This document shows positions 10,289-20,319 of a stretch of DNA of 64,000 bases, piece by piece; position 1 is the stretch's first letter, and the number at the start of each line of letters is the position of its first letter. The stretch covers positions 176,408 to 240,407 of the forward strand of contig QNGE01000147.1 of NCBI GenBank assembly GCA_008508345.1, written 5' to 3'. The notes beneath the pieces are model-generated. The model saw only the letters and a program-made list of their open reading frames with translations, was not told the DNA's origin and ran no database searches. The stretch comes from Paragonimus westermani (Eukaryota; Platyhelminthes; Trematoda; Plagiorchiida; Troglotrematidae). The position numbers and the translations under genes are program-made.

Positions 10289-11857
10289 CTGATGGGAGCC
10301 AATGATGATATCGATGTAAAATGTGTGCAACGTCACTGCATCTGACCGTAAACTGTATCAGTAACCTTATGAGCTTTTGATTAAATAACCAGAGGAACTT
10401 ACGAGAAGGTAGTTTGACTAACGGGGAGGCAGGTAAATGTTGCTCAATCTTGAAATAAAGCGGGCAGAGATGCTAATGATTTTCAAACGAACCGCATTTA
10501 ATTAGACGTGTTTTTTCCAAAAACGTCGACGATGTGAAATGAAGGGTGCACTCCAGAGTACAGTTGCTTAAATGAAGGTTTCCAACAGTAGGTAGTTAAT
10601 GAGCACGTAACTCTCAGTGATGTTCCACTATGTATTAGTAACGAATGTCAGTGACGGATGAAAATAAAGCGTTCTTGCACATTTAAGAGATGGTAAACAA
10701 GTTACGAACGTTTGATCATACGTTTGAGGCGGAAAAGCCTCAATGCAATGGTTTTGAGATATATGTGTGAGAAATTAGTGCCAAACACTCCGACGGCAGT
10801 GTTTGCGCTGATGTCAAGATAAACAGGACGAATTGTATGGAAACTAGCACCGTAAATTCGTAGACAAAATGTCCTGATGAAACAACATACGATTTTGAAC
10901 TGACGGTCCTAAGTTTAAACCTACTTCAAACTTATTGCCGCAATGGCTGACAAACACCAGCTGAAAACCTCAGCTCATGGCGGTTCTTTAGCAAGTTGTC
11001 AAGCCAAGTGAGAGTACTCGTCCGCACAGACCTACAGACATGAACAGTGTGCAGTTTAAAACAAGCTGGTTGTTGTTTAACTTGAAGAAAACTTCTCCCA
11101 AGAGCTTTGCTTTTGGATATGTTCGGCAAACGTGGGTGAACGCTGTGACAAACAGCTCTCCGCTCTCATGTTACGAATTCACGTTTCAATTCATTCAAAC
11201 TCTAGTCCAGTAAGCACCATTTGAAAAATACTCCAAAAGTCCAACTAGGGTCCAGTTAATTCTATAAGATGGGACGAAAATCACACACAAAAACAGCATG
11301 AATTCTACATTTCCAATTCGAACGTATGCACATATTTGCCTTCCTCTGGTCAGACTCAGCAATAACGGTCATCCTGGTGCTCTCCAACAGCGGCCATTCT
11401 ATTTAGCCATGTAGTTTATTGCTCTGCTAATCAAAGTCGTCGGTTGGGTTGCAGAAAACCCTGTAAGACAGGTAGGTAATAAGTTACGTTGCAATGCGCA
11501 CCTGCCTATAAACAATCAAGAAACACTTACTGGCAAGAGAATAAATGTCAAAAAATTGCAACACAAACGACGCTCAGTTAAGTGACAGCGAAGTGCTATC
11601 AACACACTGACTAGCAGGCCTCTAGCAACATGCAGCACACGAATAAGGCCCCAGCCAAACAATTCGGTAGCGCAATAGAGACGGCTGTTTAATACCGTAA
11701 AGTGCCGTAAACCAGACGAATTATCGCAACGGTAATTGCAGAGCCAAAACGTAAGTTTTTAAAAATCCAAAAGAGCGCAACAACTGAGAGCTCCATAAAC
11801 TATAAACCAAACCAAACGAACGTCGTAAAACGAGGACAAAAAAGAAGCAAGACTCAC
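10289..11857. other. Presumed intron
   Basis: No supported gene; short frames on both strands lack splice borders and domains. Confidence 0.4.
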
Positions 11858-12049
11858 GGGGTTGGTAAGATCAGTAGATAAGACCCAAAAGGGTAAAAGC
11901 GCACCAAGTTTACTTATGTCGCGCATAATGTAATCCTCAAGCGAATCCTCAGTACCAATCTTACAATGCATCCATCCATCAGAATGAGCTCTGGTATACA
12001 GACCGTTCATTAAGGTTTCCATCCACAGGACATAAGACCAAGTGGTTGG
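11858..12049 (-). CDS. Candidate host exon, minus strand
   Basis: This 192 nt exon is 64 codons long and phase 0 at both ends, from a GCTCGTCAG acceptor to an excellent donor (CCC/GTGAGTC). The product is dense in Trp, Met, Leu and acidic residues (WSYVLWMETLMNGLYTRAHS, then EDSLEDYIMRDISKLGALL), typical of a helical globular domain. It is the most upstream of four minus-strand exons that share phase. I do not recognise the family; an all-helical scaffold or trafficking protein would fit, but this is only an impression. Confidence 0.55.
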
Positions 12050-14488
12050 CTGACGAGCGATTCTACAGGCACCGTTGGAACGCACGAGTAGACAACCGTC
12101 GGTACGACGGTCAAATGGCACATACGCATCTGAACGTTCCGGTGTCTCTGTGCGTCTACTTCTGTCTCTGTGTGTGTGACTTCCCACATGATGACCACAC
12201 AATCACAATGCAAGGATCATCAGCGTTAGCTATACTCAAATCTGGATCACGTGAATTGGAAAACGACGCGAAGGTAGCGCAATACACACGGCATACAGGA
12301 TACACCTCCTGTTCGCACGTGTGAACTTCAATAAGAACGAAACAATTCAATCGAACTCCTATCTGGTCGTGTGCACCTATGCACAGTGACAGTAACCACG
12401 TCCCCGAAAGTTGATTGGCGTCTATTTCACACTAACCTCACACTCGACTGAGACTAAACAGCTAGATACACACCATTTGACCTGAAGCTGGTAACTCAAC
12501 GACGGAGCCAATCAGATATTCATGACGCAACACAAAGAACAAGCTGTGAGATTACGGACTCGATGAAAACATTAGCATAGCTCAGCACTAATCAGATGTG
12601 GTAGATTACCGGGGATTGAAAAAAGTAGCATGTAAGTTATCTTGTGATTCACCTGCATAGCAGTCATTCGTAGTATCAACTTCATGTATGCAGGATTGTC
12701 ACCGCAGTCAGGCGGTTAATTCTAGGCCGAATCCAGGGAGAGGCACAATAGTGCACTAACGGTTTGATCGCTTCGAAATCTTGTATACGCTCAATTCTCT
12801 CCCATAACAATGTTCGGATAACCGATTATATCGGTGAGTAGAAACAACATTAGGATGACGACCGCTTAAAACAGACTAAAGTGGGCAGACCAACAACTAG
12901 CCACTTCAACAGGACGGAAAGACCAAGATTGTTGCGATACGGTAACATTTCGTTCTCGGCGATCATTCACAAACGTGAAACACGCAAACTACAGCCAAAC
13001 AAAAACTAAACACGCAATCGATCAGAACGATTATCATGTGTTCTCTCTATGCCGTGTGGTTCCAGAGTGGTATTCGTGTAATAAACATCTACGGAGTACT
13101 GATAATTTGCTCAGATTTTGAACAGAGTGAAGATCAACATGGGCTAAACGACTACAAATAGCCTACCAGCAAAACAGCAGGCTGCATTACATAACCGTGG
13201 AAAATTTGGTCCAGAAGCCACAGAAACAGCATGTTCATAAGAGGTGAGTATCTTAACAACTACGCGAACCTAGATTGCCCACCGTTCGGTTTTTAATCTT
13301 GTGTGTGTCAGTTCAGCTGTAATTACAATAACGTTTACATAGTGAAAAACGAGGGACAACTATCACACCAAATGACCCAGCATATATCGAAATGGTGAAC
13401 CAGTTGCCCAAAATTCCATGCCGTTGATTGCTTAACACCACATGACAATAGATCATTAAGTCGACATAGTGGATGTACAACTGGAAGCCGAAGTTACTTT
13501 CTTCTGGGAAGCAATGCTTATCCGAACTTATCAACCGGCATTGTATACAGAAGTGATTAAAACGACCTGTCGGGTCACCGTGGTCCAGATTACACGATAA
13601 TCGGTATGATTGATTGCGTGTTTGGTCACCGTTTGGCTATGTTTGCCTGTTTTGTATATTTCGCACGTTTTACGTACGCAACTGATGAACGCGAACGAAA
13701 TGTTACCATATCGCAACGTACTTAGTCATTCCGTTCTGATGAAATCTGTCACTTTCTCAAAAGCAGCAAATTAGCGTTTTTACTTGCTGTAATGTGATGT
13801 CCAGCCACAAATGAGTCTTGAACACTTCAACTTTCGAATGACGCAACATTGACAGCCCAGAAAACTACGCCGAATCCTTTAGCAAACAATAATTGTGTGC
13901 CGTGATTCAAATCCAAGATCCTCTATCGAAACGTCCATAACAATCAGTAATATATCCACTCTCACCAATGTGAACAGTCCGCTATGGCTTGTCTCCCGAT
14001 AGGCCTTGTTAGGCGTTGTACTCATTTTTCTCAAGTATCAACCAGACGGTTCAACAAAGAGATTGACGATAAGACAGAGTGTTAAACATGTTTCCATATC
14101 ATCCATGCGAGATTACAGTTAAGATAAGTGGACCGAGTACTTTTCTCAACTCCTGCAATAAGCACACATCATGTCCGGTAATCATAAACTTCAGGCTGTC
14201 GTTAAGTCTGACTATAAAACCAAGATAATTGATTTCTAACGATCGAGTGAATGGCTACAAAACATCGGATTTCACATGCTGATGAGAATTAACTGTGAGT
14301 CATACAAACTACGACCATATCCTTCAAACTAACAGCTCTATCAATAATCACACTGTAGTAAAGGTTAAGCCCTCCCCAGTGAACTAGCAACACAACATGA
14401 ATCTCGTTGGATAATATTGCCAGCAAATACAAAATACAACTCCACCAGTATCCGATTACACAATGCTACTGGCAGTAAGACATGCCAC
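12050..14488. other. No gene seen
   Basis: Several 61-92 codon frames occur on both strands, without domains or good splice borders. No repeats shared with other parts of the window were noticed. Confidence 0.45.
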
Positions 14489-14652
14489 CAGGTTTAAACT
14501 GCTACATGATCTGTTAGATTTTGAACACACACTGTAGAACAATTCAGATTCAAATGTGTAGCGAGTGAATAAAAATGCCAACACATAATCCTCATTCCAT
14601 AAACTCAGTATCGGCCACAAATAAGTGCAGTCTGTACACGTTTCATCGACCC
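14489..14652 (-). CDS. Possible host exon, minus strand
   Basis: A very good acceptor (CTTGTACTTTTCTTCAG) lies just above 14652 and is followed by an open frame rich in Tyr, Trp, Cys and Phe (CTDCTYLWPILSLWNEDYV). A CTG/GTGGCA donor would end it at 14489; the frame itself stays open to 14456. Its phase (one spare base) does not match the phase-0 set downstream on this strand, so membership in that gene is doubtful. Confidence 0.32.
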
Positions 14653-15887
14653 TGAAGAAAAGTACAAGTCTCGTAGAGTAGGGCAAACCGTTAGGTCGGT
14701 GGTTCAACTTATGTGTCGGGGACACTGAATTCTTTTGGTGGAAAAGCCGAATCAGGGGTGGTTATGAAGTCTGAGCGTCAGTTGGTCTCAGAATTCTTGA
14801 CAAATCAGTCAGATGGGCCATACGGATTAAAACCATAAATTTCGGGGAAATCGCTTTTGCACTGACGTTCACCTCGCAAATTAGGTATCTAACAATTCTC
14901 ACCTATAAACAGAAAACTCTAAATAGACTGGCGCTAGTTCTAGCTGAACACGTGCCATATTTCTTTTAAAGCAAAAGGTGGGCAGCGATAAGTGTGTCTG
15001 ACGTTTATGGGAACTGATGTAACTTAATTACACTTTAGTATAACTGGAACCGGCTAAAATCCCAAGAGGTTTTCCGGCTGACATATCACCTACTTGCGGT
15101 GTAACCAACATGTGGATGTAGCTCCTAAACACCCGGTTCTGTCTGCGGGTCCTTGTTGGCTAAACTCGAAAAAATTTCTTTAAACCTCAAGCAAATGTGC
15201 TTCAAGCTGCTGAATTTTAAAAATATTGTGAAAGATAACAGCCGTCTAATCACAGATGGTTTCAACTGTAAACAATTGTTTTTTGAAAACATCGATGCAG
15301 TTGCAATTCACAGTAAAAGTTCATTGGTTTTCCTGATTGGGATGCCTAAACCCAAAGTAACGTACCGTCTAGAAACAAGGAATTGAGGAACAGCGTAAGC
15401 TGTACTTCTGCAATTAGGAAAATTGGGGAGATTAAACCTACAAACCGCGTAATTTGTAAGATCCTTACCAAACAGACTAGGTCTAACAACACCACGATGG
15501 TGATAGGACGTAGAAACCATAAGCAAAAAACTGTAAGCAAAAAACAACTGGCGTGACTGGAACACAACACTGGCTGAAGAAACGATAAAGGCTATAGTAC
15601 GACCGTAGTCGTATATAAGTAGGCTCTGTTAGCAAGTCGTACAAACATACAGGTAGCTGAAAACGAACATCACTCAACGGTTTGCAGATGTCGTGCACGG
15701 CTGAAAGATTCCAGCCCACAAAATACCAGAAATGATCGCGAGGAGACGGCAGAGGATTGCGAGAAAACTAAGGGATGTTGACAAGCGAAGAAATAGCCTT
15801 CTGTTTTCAGTCGATACAGTTGATAGTAACACAACAAATCTCTCATAAGGAATGTTGATACAAATGTCGTAAAATGTATTGTCGCAG
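14653..15887. other. No gene seen
   Basis: A 77-codon plus-strand frame (15153-15386) and overlapping minus-strand frames have no recognisable domain. The minus-strand frames at 15674-16048 simply read through the end of the Penelope copy into its flank. Confidence 0.45.
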
Positions 15888-16713
15888 TGAGGAGATGGAC
15901 ACTGGTAGATGCCAGTATTTCGTATTGCCTCTTCAGTATCACATAACAATAACCAGGAACATATATAAAAAACACTAGTGGGGTGGGTGGATGAAGAAAC
16001 AAAATAGCAAATGAGGTAGAGAGCAACAGTGCAAACTATTAGGTCCATGTGAGTCTAAGGCTTACATATAATTGTTTCCGTACACGTAATGCTGGCTTGA
16101 GACGACCAATCGAGACCGCCTCAGCAAAACACAGGGAACGCGGATTAACGTAGCGCATTATGATCCCAAATGTTGATTTGGGATTAATCCGGTGACCGGT
16201 GTCCAACATGTGTCTGGCAGTAGACGAGGCCGGGAGTTTTCGTGCTCCCGGGACGTAGGAAGTAGACTGTGCAGTCACATTCTGGACCCATTTCGGCAGG
16301 TGTTTCTTCATCCTAGAGTTCAAGCATTTATCGGTTCTGCCGATGTAAGTTTCGCTATGGTTACACGAAAATTGATAACTACAGTGTGAGTTGGCGCCAA
16401 CAGGTTGTCCTCTCCTGACTGAATGTAACGGTATCTTACGAGTTCGGTCAACGACTACGATTTTAGCCGTGTTGTATGCTCGCCTAATGGATGCGATGAG
16501 AAGTTTTGTGGTTTGAAGTGAACTGTCAACTCTAAGTGGTAGTCCAATGTAGACTTTCTTTTACCCAACCGTGGAAACCTTGCTCACTGCTATACGTTGC
16601 TGGCTGTGTCCATTGATAAACTTAAACGGATGTCCATTATCCTGCAAAGTGATTGTAAGCGGCAACGTAATGCCTGTCTGAGAATTTTGACTGTTCCATT
16701 TTGACAATTGTTC
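15888..16713 (-). mobile_element. Penelope-like element, 5-prime-truncated copy (left inverted arm)
   Basis: This 826 bp segment is the near-exact reverse complement of 17271-18095. It carries the end of the Penelope polyprotein (linker plus GIY-YIG endonuclease) and about 150 bp of 3-prime non-coding sequence, transcribed towards low coordinates. Both copies stop at the same internal point, with the truncated 5-prime ends facing each other across a 557 bp spacer. Inverted or partly tandem copies are a known feature of Penelope-like insertions. Arm ends were set where the two copies cease to match. Confidence 0.85.
16039..16560 (-). pseudogene. Penelope GIY-YIG endonuclease fragment (left copy)
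   Basis: The frame runs from a conserved RT-thumb/linker helix (LLIASIRRAYNTAK) through Cys/His positions that precede the nuclease, to the GIY-YIG core. The core shows YIGRTDKCLNSRMKKHLPKW, with the second Tyr-Ile-Gly and the catalytic Arg of that fold, then a conserved SSTARHMLDTGHRI block. The domain would nick the target site for reverse transcription. The copy is 5-prime-truncated and has no reverse transcriptase, so it cannot move by itself. The coding part is unusually well preserved compared with other elements here. Confidence 0.8.
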
Positions 16714-17270
16714 AGCGAGCGAGTTACACTACTTACCAGCAACGTAACGACAATATACTATTAATATATGATAATAATATTTTATATATTCCGCCTTCGA
16801 TAGTTTAATATTAAATTCACTTAGCCAAGAAAACGTTTTTCCGGTAAAGTCAGTTTAGTTCAAACGTATGCGTGCAAGTCTTAGTTCAAATTCATCCTCC
16901 GAAAGACCACTTATAAACTGCAGCACAGTCAGTAAAAACCGACGAAATCTTCACGTCTTTGTGAACGATCAACAACAGTATCATTGTTTGAAGACTTCGT
17001 CTTTGTTGTGAGCAGAATTTTTCTACCAGAAAATGACAATTACAAATGGCTATGGAGAGTCCGTCGAAGGACACAATTTTCCTTGTGGACCCGAACAGTG
17101 ATTTCTTCTCCTCGTTAACAAAAGCCGAGTATGTCGAGCATTTGTTAAGCTGCTTGAAAATAAGACGTAAATGAACCACGATATCTAAAATTTCTGTCAT
17201 AGTCGTTGTTGGGTAACGTTTACGTCGCTCGTTTGTCACATAAGGAGAAATGGTGACTGGTCACTATACG
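16714..17270. other. Spacer between the Penelope inverted arms
   Basis: A 557 bp AT-rich spacer that does not match either arm. It contains a 115-codon minus-strand frame (16892-17239) without recognisable domain. It may be original host sequence, or the un-duplicated part of a larger element. Confidence 0.5.
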
Positions 17271-18095
17271 GAACAATTTTCAAGATGGAACAGTTAAAAT
17301 TCTCAGACAGGCATTACGTTGCCGCTTACAATCACTTTGCAGGATAATGGACATCCGTTTAAGTTTATCAATGGACACAGCCAGCAACGTATAGCAGTGA
17401 GCAAGGTTTCCACGGTTGGGTAAAAGAAAGTCTACATTGGACTACCACTTAGAGTTGACAGTTCACTTCAAACCACAAAACTTCTCATCGCATCCATTAG
17501 GCGAGCATACAACACGGCTAAAATCGTAGTCGTTGACCGAACTCGTAAGATACCGTTACATTCAGTCAGGAGAGGACAACCTGTTGGCGCCAACTCACAC
17601 TGTAGTTATCAATTTTCGTGTAACCATAGCGAAACTTACATCGGCAGAACCGATAAATGCTTGAACTCTAGGATGAAGAAACACCTGCCGAAATGGGTCC
17701 AGAATGTGACTGCACAGTCTACTTCCTACGTCCCGGGAGCACGAAAACTCCCGGCCTCGTCTACTGCCAGACACATGTTGGACACCGGTCACCGGATTAA
17801 TCCCAAATCAACATTTGGGATCATAATGCGCTACGTTAATCCGCGTTCCCTGTGTTTTGCTGAGGCGGTCTCGATTGGTCGTCTCAAGCCAGCATTACGT
17901 GTACGGAAACAATTATATGTAAGCCTTAGACTCACATGGACCTAATAGTTTGCACTGTTGCTCTCTACCTCATTTGCTATTTTGTTTCTTCATCCACCCA
18001 CCCCACTAGTGTTTTTTATATATGTTCCTGGTTATTGTTATGTGATACTGAAGAGGCAATACGAAATACTGGCATCTACCAATGTCCCTCTTCTT
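17271..18095 (+). mobile_element. Penelope-like element, 5-prime-truncated copy (right inverted arm)
   Basis: Plus-strand partner of 15888-16713, 825 bp, differing at only scattered positions. Similarity ends near TGTCCCTCTTCTT at 18095, which marks the shared 3-prime end of the element. The two arms could form a very long hairpin. The flank just beyond it (18096-18180) reads a short LINE-like phrase (MFKLVNGATSFKL) too short to call as a feature. Confidence 0.85.
17424..17945 (+). pseudogene. Penelope GIY-YIG endonuclease fragment (right copy)
   Basis: The same protein segment as the left copy: linker helix, YIGRT nuclease core with Arg in LNSRMKK, and the C-terminal block ending in a stop at 17945. 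Upstream, the frame continues to about 17340, interrupted by one TAA at 17421, so at least one inactivating change lies within the thumb/linker. The identical protein sequence from 17661 to 17945 in the two arms suggests recent duplication or gene conversion. Confidence 0.8.
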
Positions 18096-18542
18096 ATAGC
18101 TATGTTCAAACTTGTGAATGGAGCTACCTCCTTCAAATTATATTGCACCCATTCGTTTCCAGATTTTGCTGAACGGAACCTATTCTAGTTAACACGCTAT
18201 TTTCCATTTTTCCCTTACGCTTTCTACAATTCACAATTCAGTGTCATCACCCGTTGATCTTGTCCTCTATCTGCAGTTGTCGATGCTCAAATGAGTTCTT
18301 CTCACCAGTTAAGATAATGAACCTGTGGCCAACTGAAAAGTTATCGGTTTAATGTAGAGGTGTTTGCACTTAGAATTACTCTTAGATTTTGCCACTGACG
18401 CTTCGAATTTTCACAAATATGCAGGGAGCTAATACCCTCTCCTTTGCTGTCAACTTTGTAGACATGACATTTTCAACTGGTTGTACACTCCACCGGCGAG
18501 ATGGACAGTCATGCAATTTGAAACAGATTGTTCTCTTGATGA
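18096..18542. other. No clear gene
   Basis: Between the Penelope arm and the next inverted repeat. A plus-strand frame (18389-18781) and its minus-strand shadow span this stretch without a domain of their own. Confidence 0.4.
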
Positions 18543-18681
18543 ACTTGAGTAAAACAATGAGAAGATGCAATTCATGTGATTTTCTTCGGAGTAACATTTC
18601 GTACATTCTGATCACACATGGACATATAACTAGTTTTAGACGAGTCAAAATTCCACAGAGCGAAATTCATGGCCTAAGGGA
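18543..18681. repeat. Inverted repeat, left arm (139 bp)
   Basis: Matches the reverse complement of 19760-19897 at roughly 88-90 per cent by eye, from ACTTGAGTAAAACAATGAG to the block before the Penelope RT fragment. The two arms flank that fragment. Confidence 0.75.
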
Positions 18682-18689
18682 TCAAACAG

Positions 18690-19686
18690 ACACTTCTACT
18701 AGATTTCTTCATGGCCAAAGTAGAATCCTCACTATACGGAAGCCTGTCAAAACCAGTGTCGTACAGACGCTACGTAGATAATATCCTAGCCATCGTTGAG
18801 AGCTCCAGTGAATCAAATACGTCATTCTCGAAGTTAAACCAGGCTCACCCGAACTTAAAACTTACGAGAGAGAATGAAACAAATGATTGCCTTCCGTACC
18901 TGGACATTCTAGCCACTCGAGGACTAGATGGCACAGCAGGGAGATCCACCCACAGGAAACCTACCTGGACTGGACAGTACATGCATTTCTAAAGCTTCTG
19001 TCCGGTGCAGCATAAGAGAAATCTAGTCAGGACACTTTTCCATACAGCACGGAGGATTTGCACTGAAGGCAACCTACAGCTAGAGTTAGGCTTACTGGTA
19101 GACACTCTGCAGGTCAACGGGTACCCTCTGCGATTCATTAAAAAGTACAGCAAAGCCGTCATCTCAGCTGTAGAGGTGACGACGGTACCAAAGAGAACGG
19201 TGTATTTGAACTCCCGCTTCTAGAGGACAGCTGGTCAACAATGACGAGGAAGCGTCTAACAGCGGCTGTATCCAGGACTTATAACGCTGCAAAGCTGTGT
19301 GTAATACAGAGAACTCTACCAGTCGCTCCGGTTACGAACAAACAGTATACGTCTGTCACATCTCACTATTTGTATCAATACTGGTGTGGCCGCGGTATGA
19401 ACTACATAGAGAGGAAAACCGACAATCAGCTGTTCTTATCAAGCAGCATGTACCCAAATGGCTGGAGAAGCAATTAGAAACGCCAGGAGCCTGTGTAGAT
19501 GCCGATGGACGGCACCCCGCATCTTCTGTAGCAAGGCACATAATACAAACAGGATACATAGTCAAAGTTTCTGACGCGTTCCCCGTGATCATTTGGAGCA
19601 ACCGTAGACGCATACTCCAGTTTGTTGAGGCTTTGGCCATCAAACATCGCAGTCCCCCCTGTGCGTCCAAAAACAATTTGTGTTGA
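18690..19686 (+). pseudogene. Degraded Penelope-like reverse transcriptase and endonuclease
   Basis: In three frames and in the right order, the segment shows the RT palm (FMAKVESSLYGSLSKPVSYR then YVDNILAIV), the NDCLPYLDIL motif, the KRNLVRTLFHTARRIC thumb motif, the linker helix (LTAAVSRTYNAAKLCV), remnants of the GIY-YIG core (YIERKTDNQL) and its C-terminal block (SSVARHIIQTGYI). The canonical YVDD is YVDN here. The AMGSPLGP-type motif upstream of FMAK is missing. Frameshifts separate RT, thumb and nuclease. It is a different, older Penelope lineage than the inverted pair next to it, judging by the divergence of the nuclease. Confidence 0.8.
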
Positions 19687-19759
19687 TACTGCGGCTACCC
19701 TGGTAGTCGGCATTCCCACAATTCTTATTTTCACTTTTGGTGTGTAATTCCTGTGTAAT

Positions 19760-19897
19760 TCCTTAAACCATGACTTCCGCTCTGTGGAATTTTGACTCGT
19801 CCAAAACTAGCTATATATCCATGTGTGATCAGAATGCACGAAATGTTACTCCGGAGAACATCAAATGAATTGCGTCTTCTCATTGTTTTACTCAAGT
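19760..19897. repeat. Inverted repeat, right arm (138 bp)
   Basis: Reverse-complement partner of 18543-18681. It starts just after a 12 bp tandem duplication (TGTGTAATTCC, twice) at 19740-19762. Confidence 0.75.
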
Positions 19898-20169
19898 CAT
19901 GCCATTGCCAACTTTTAACAAAGGTCAGCAAAGGCCTTGTTGAAAGGTATGGTCATTCTGACGCCAGGCGCTTTTTCTATGTTGGCAGGTGTATAACCCA
20001 ACTGGTCAATGAAAAGGGGGCTCCACGAACATACTTTCCTCAAACGCACTAACCGAAGCGACAGGCCGCGACAAGTACAACTTGTACTGAGCTGCCACTC
20101 GTTTGCCTTCATTTTTATAAGGAAACAGTATTGGTGGTCTCATTAGCTCACCTTGAAATAAAAACAGGA

Positions 20170-20319
20170 CTATATTCTACGAACATTCGTTCTTAGTGAT
20201 TCAGTAGCAGAATTCACATTATCTAGCGCATCAAAAGTAGCACGATGTAAGCGGTAAAACTTTCCAACTAGTTCATACTGTACGGATGTGAATTCATAAA
20301 TGAAAAGCTGTGAAAAATA
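20170..20319 (-). CDS. Candidate terminal host exon, minus strand
   Basis: A GTATATGTCAG acceptor lies immediately above 20319; the frame then runs 49 codons, phase 0, to a TAG stop at 20170. The product (QLFIYEFTSVQYELVGKFYR and a polar helix) looks like real protein. No AATAAA is seen right after the stop. Not recognised; it could also be an internal exon or chance. Confidence 0.33.
   Translation of the reverse strand, partial: YFSQLFIYEFTSVQYELVGKFYRLHRATFDALDNVNSATESLRTNVRRI

Noticed and set aside
11759..12202. The full 147-codon minus-strand frame as a single gene
   Set aside because: Strong splice borders inside it define a 64-codon exon; the remainder is low-complexity or reads into non-coding sequence.
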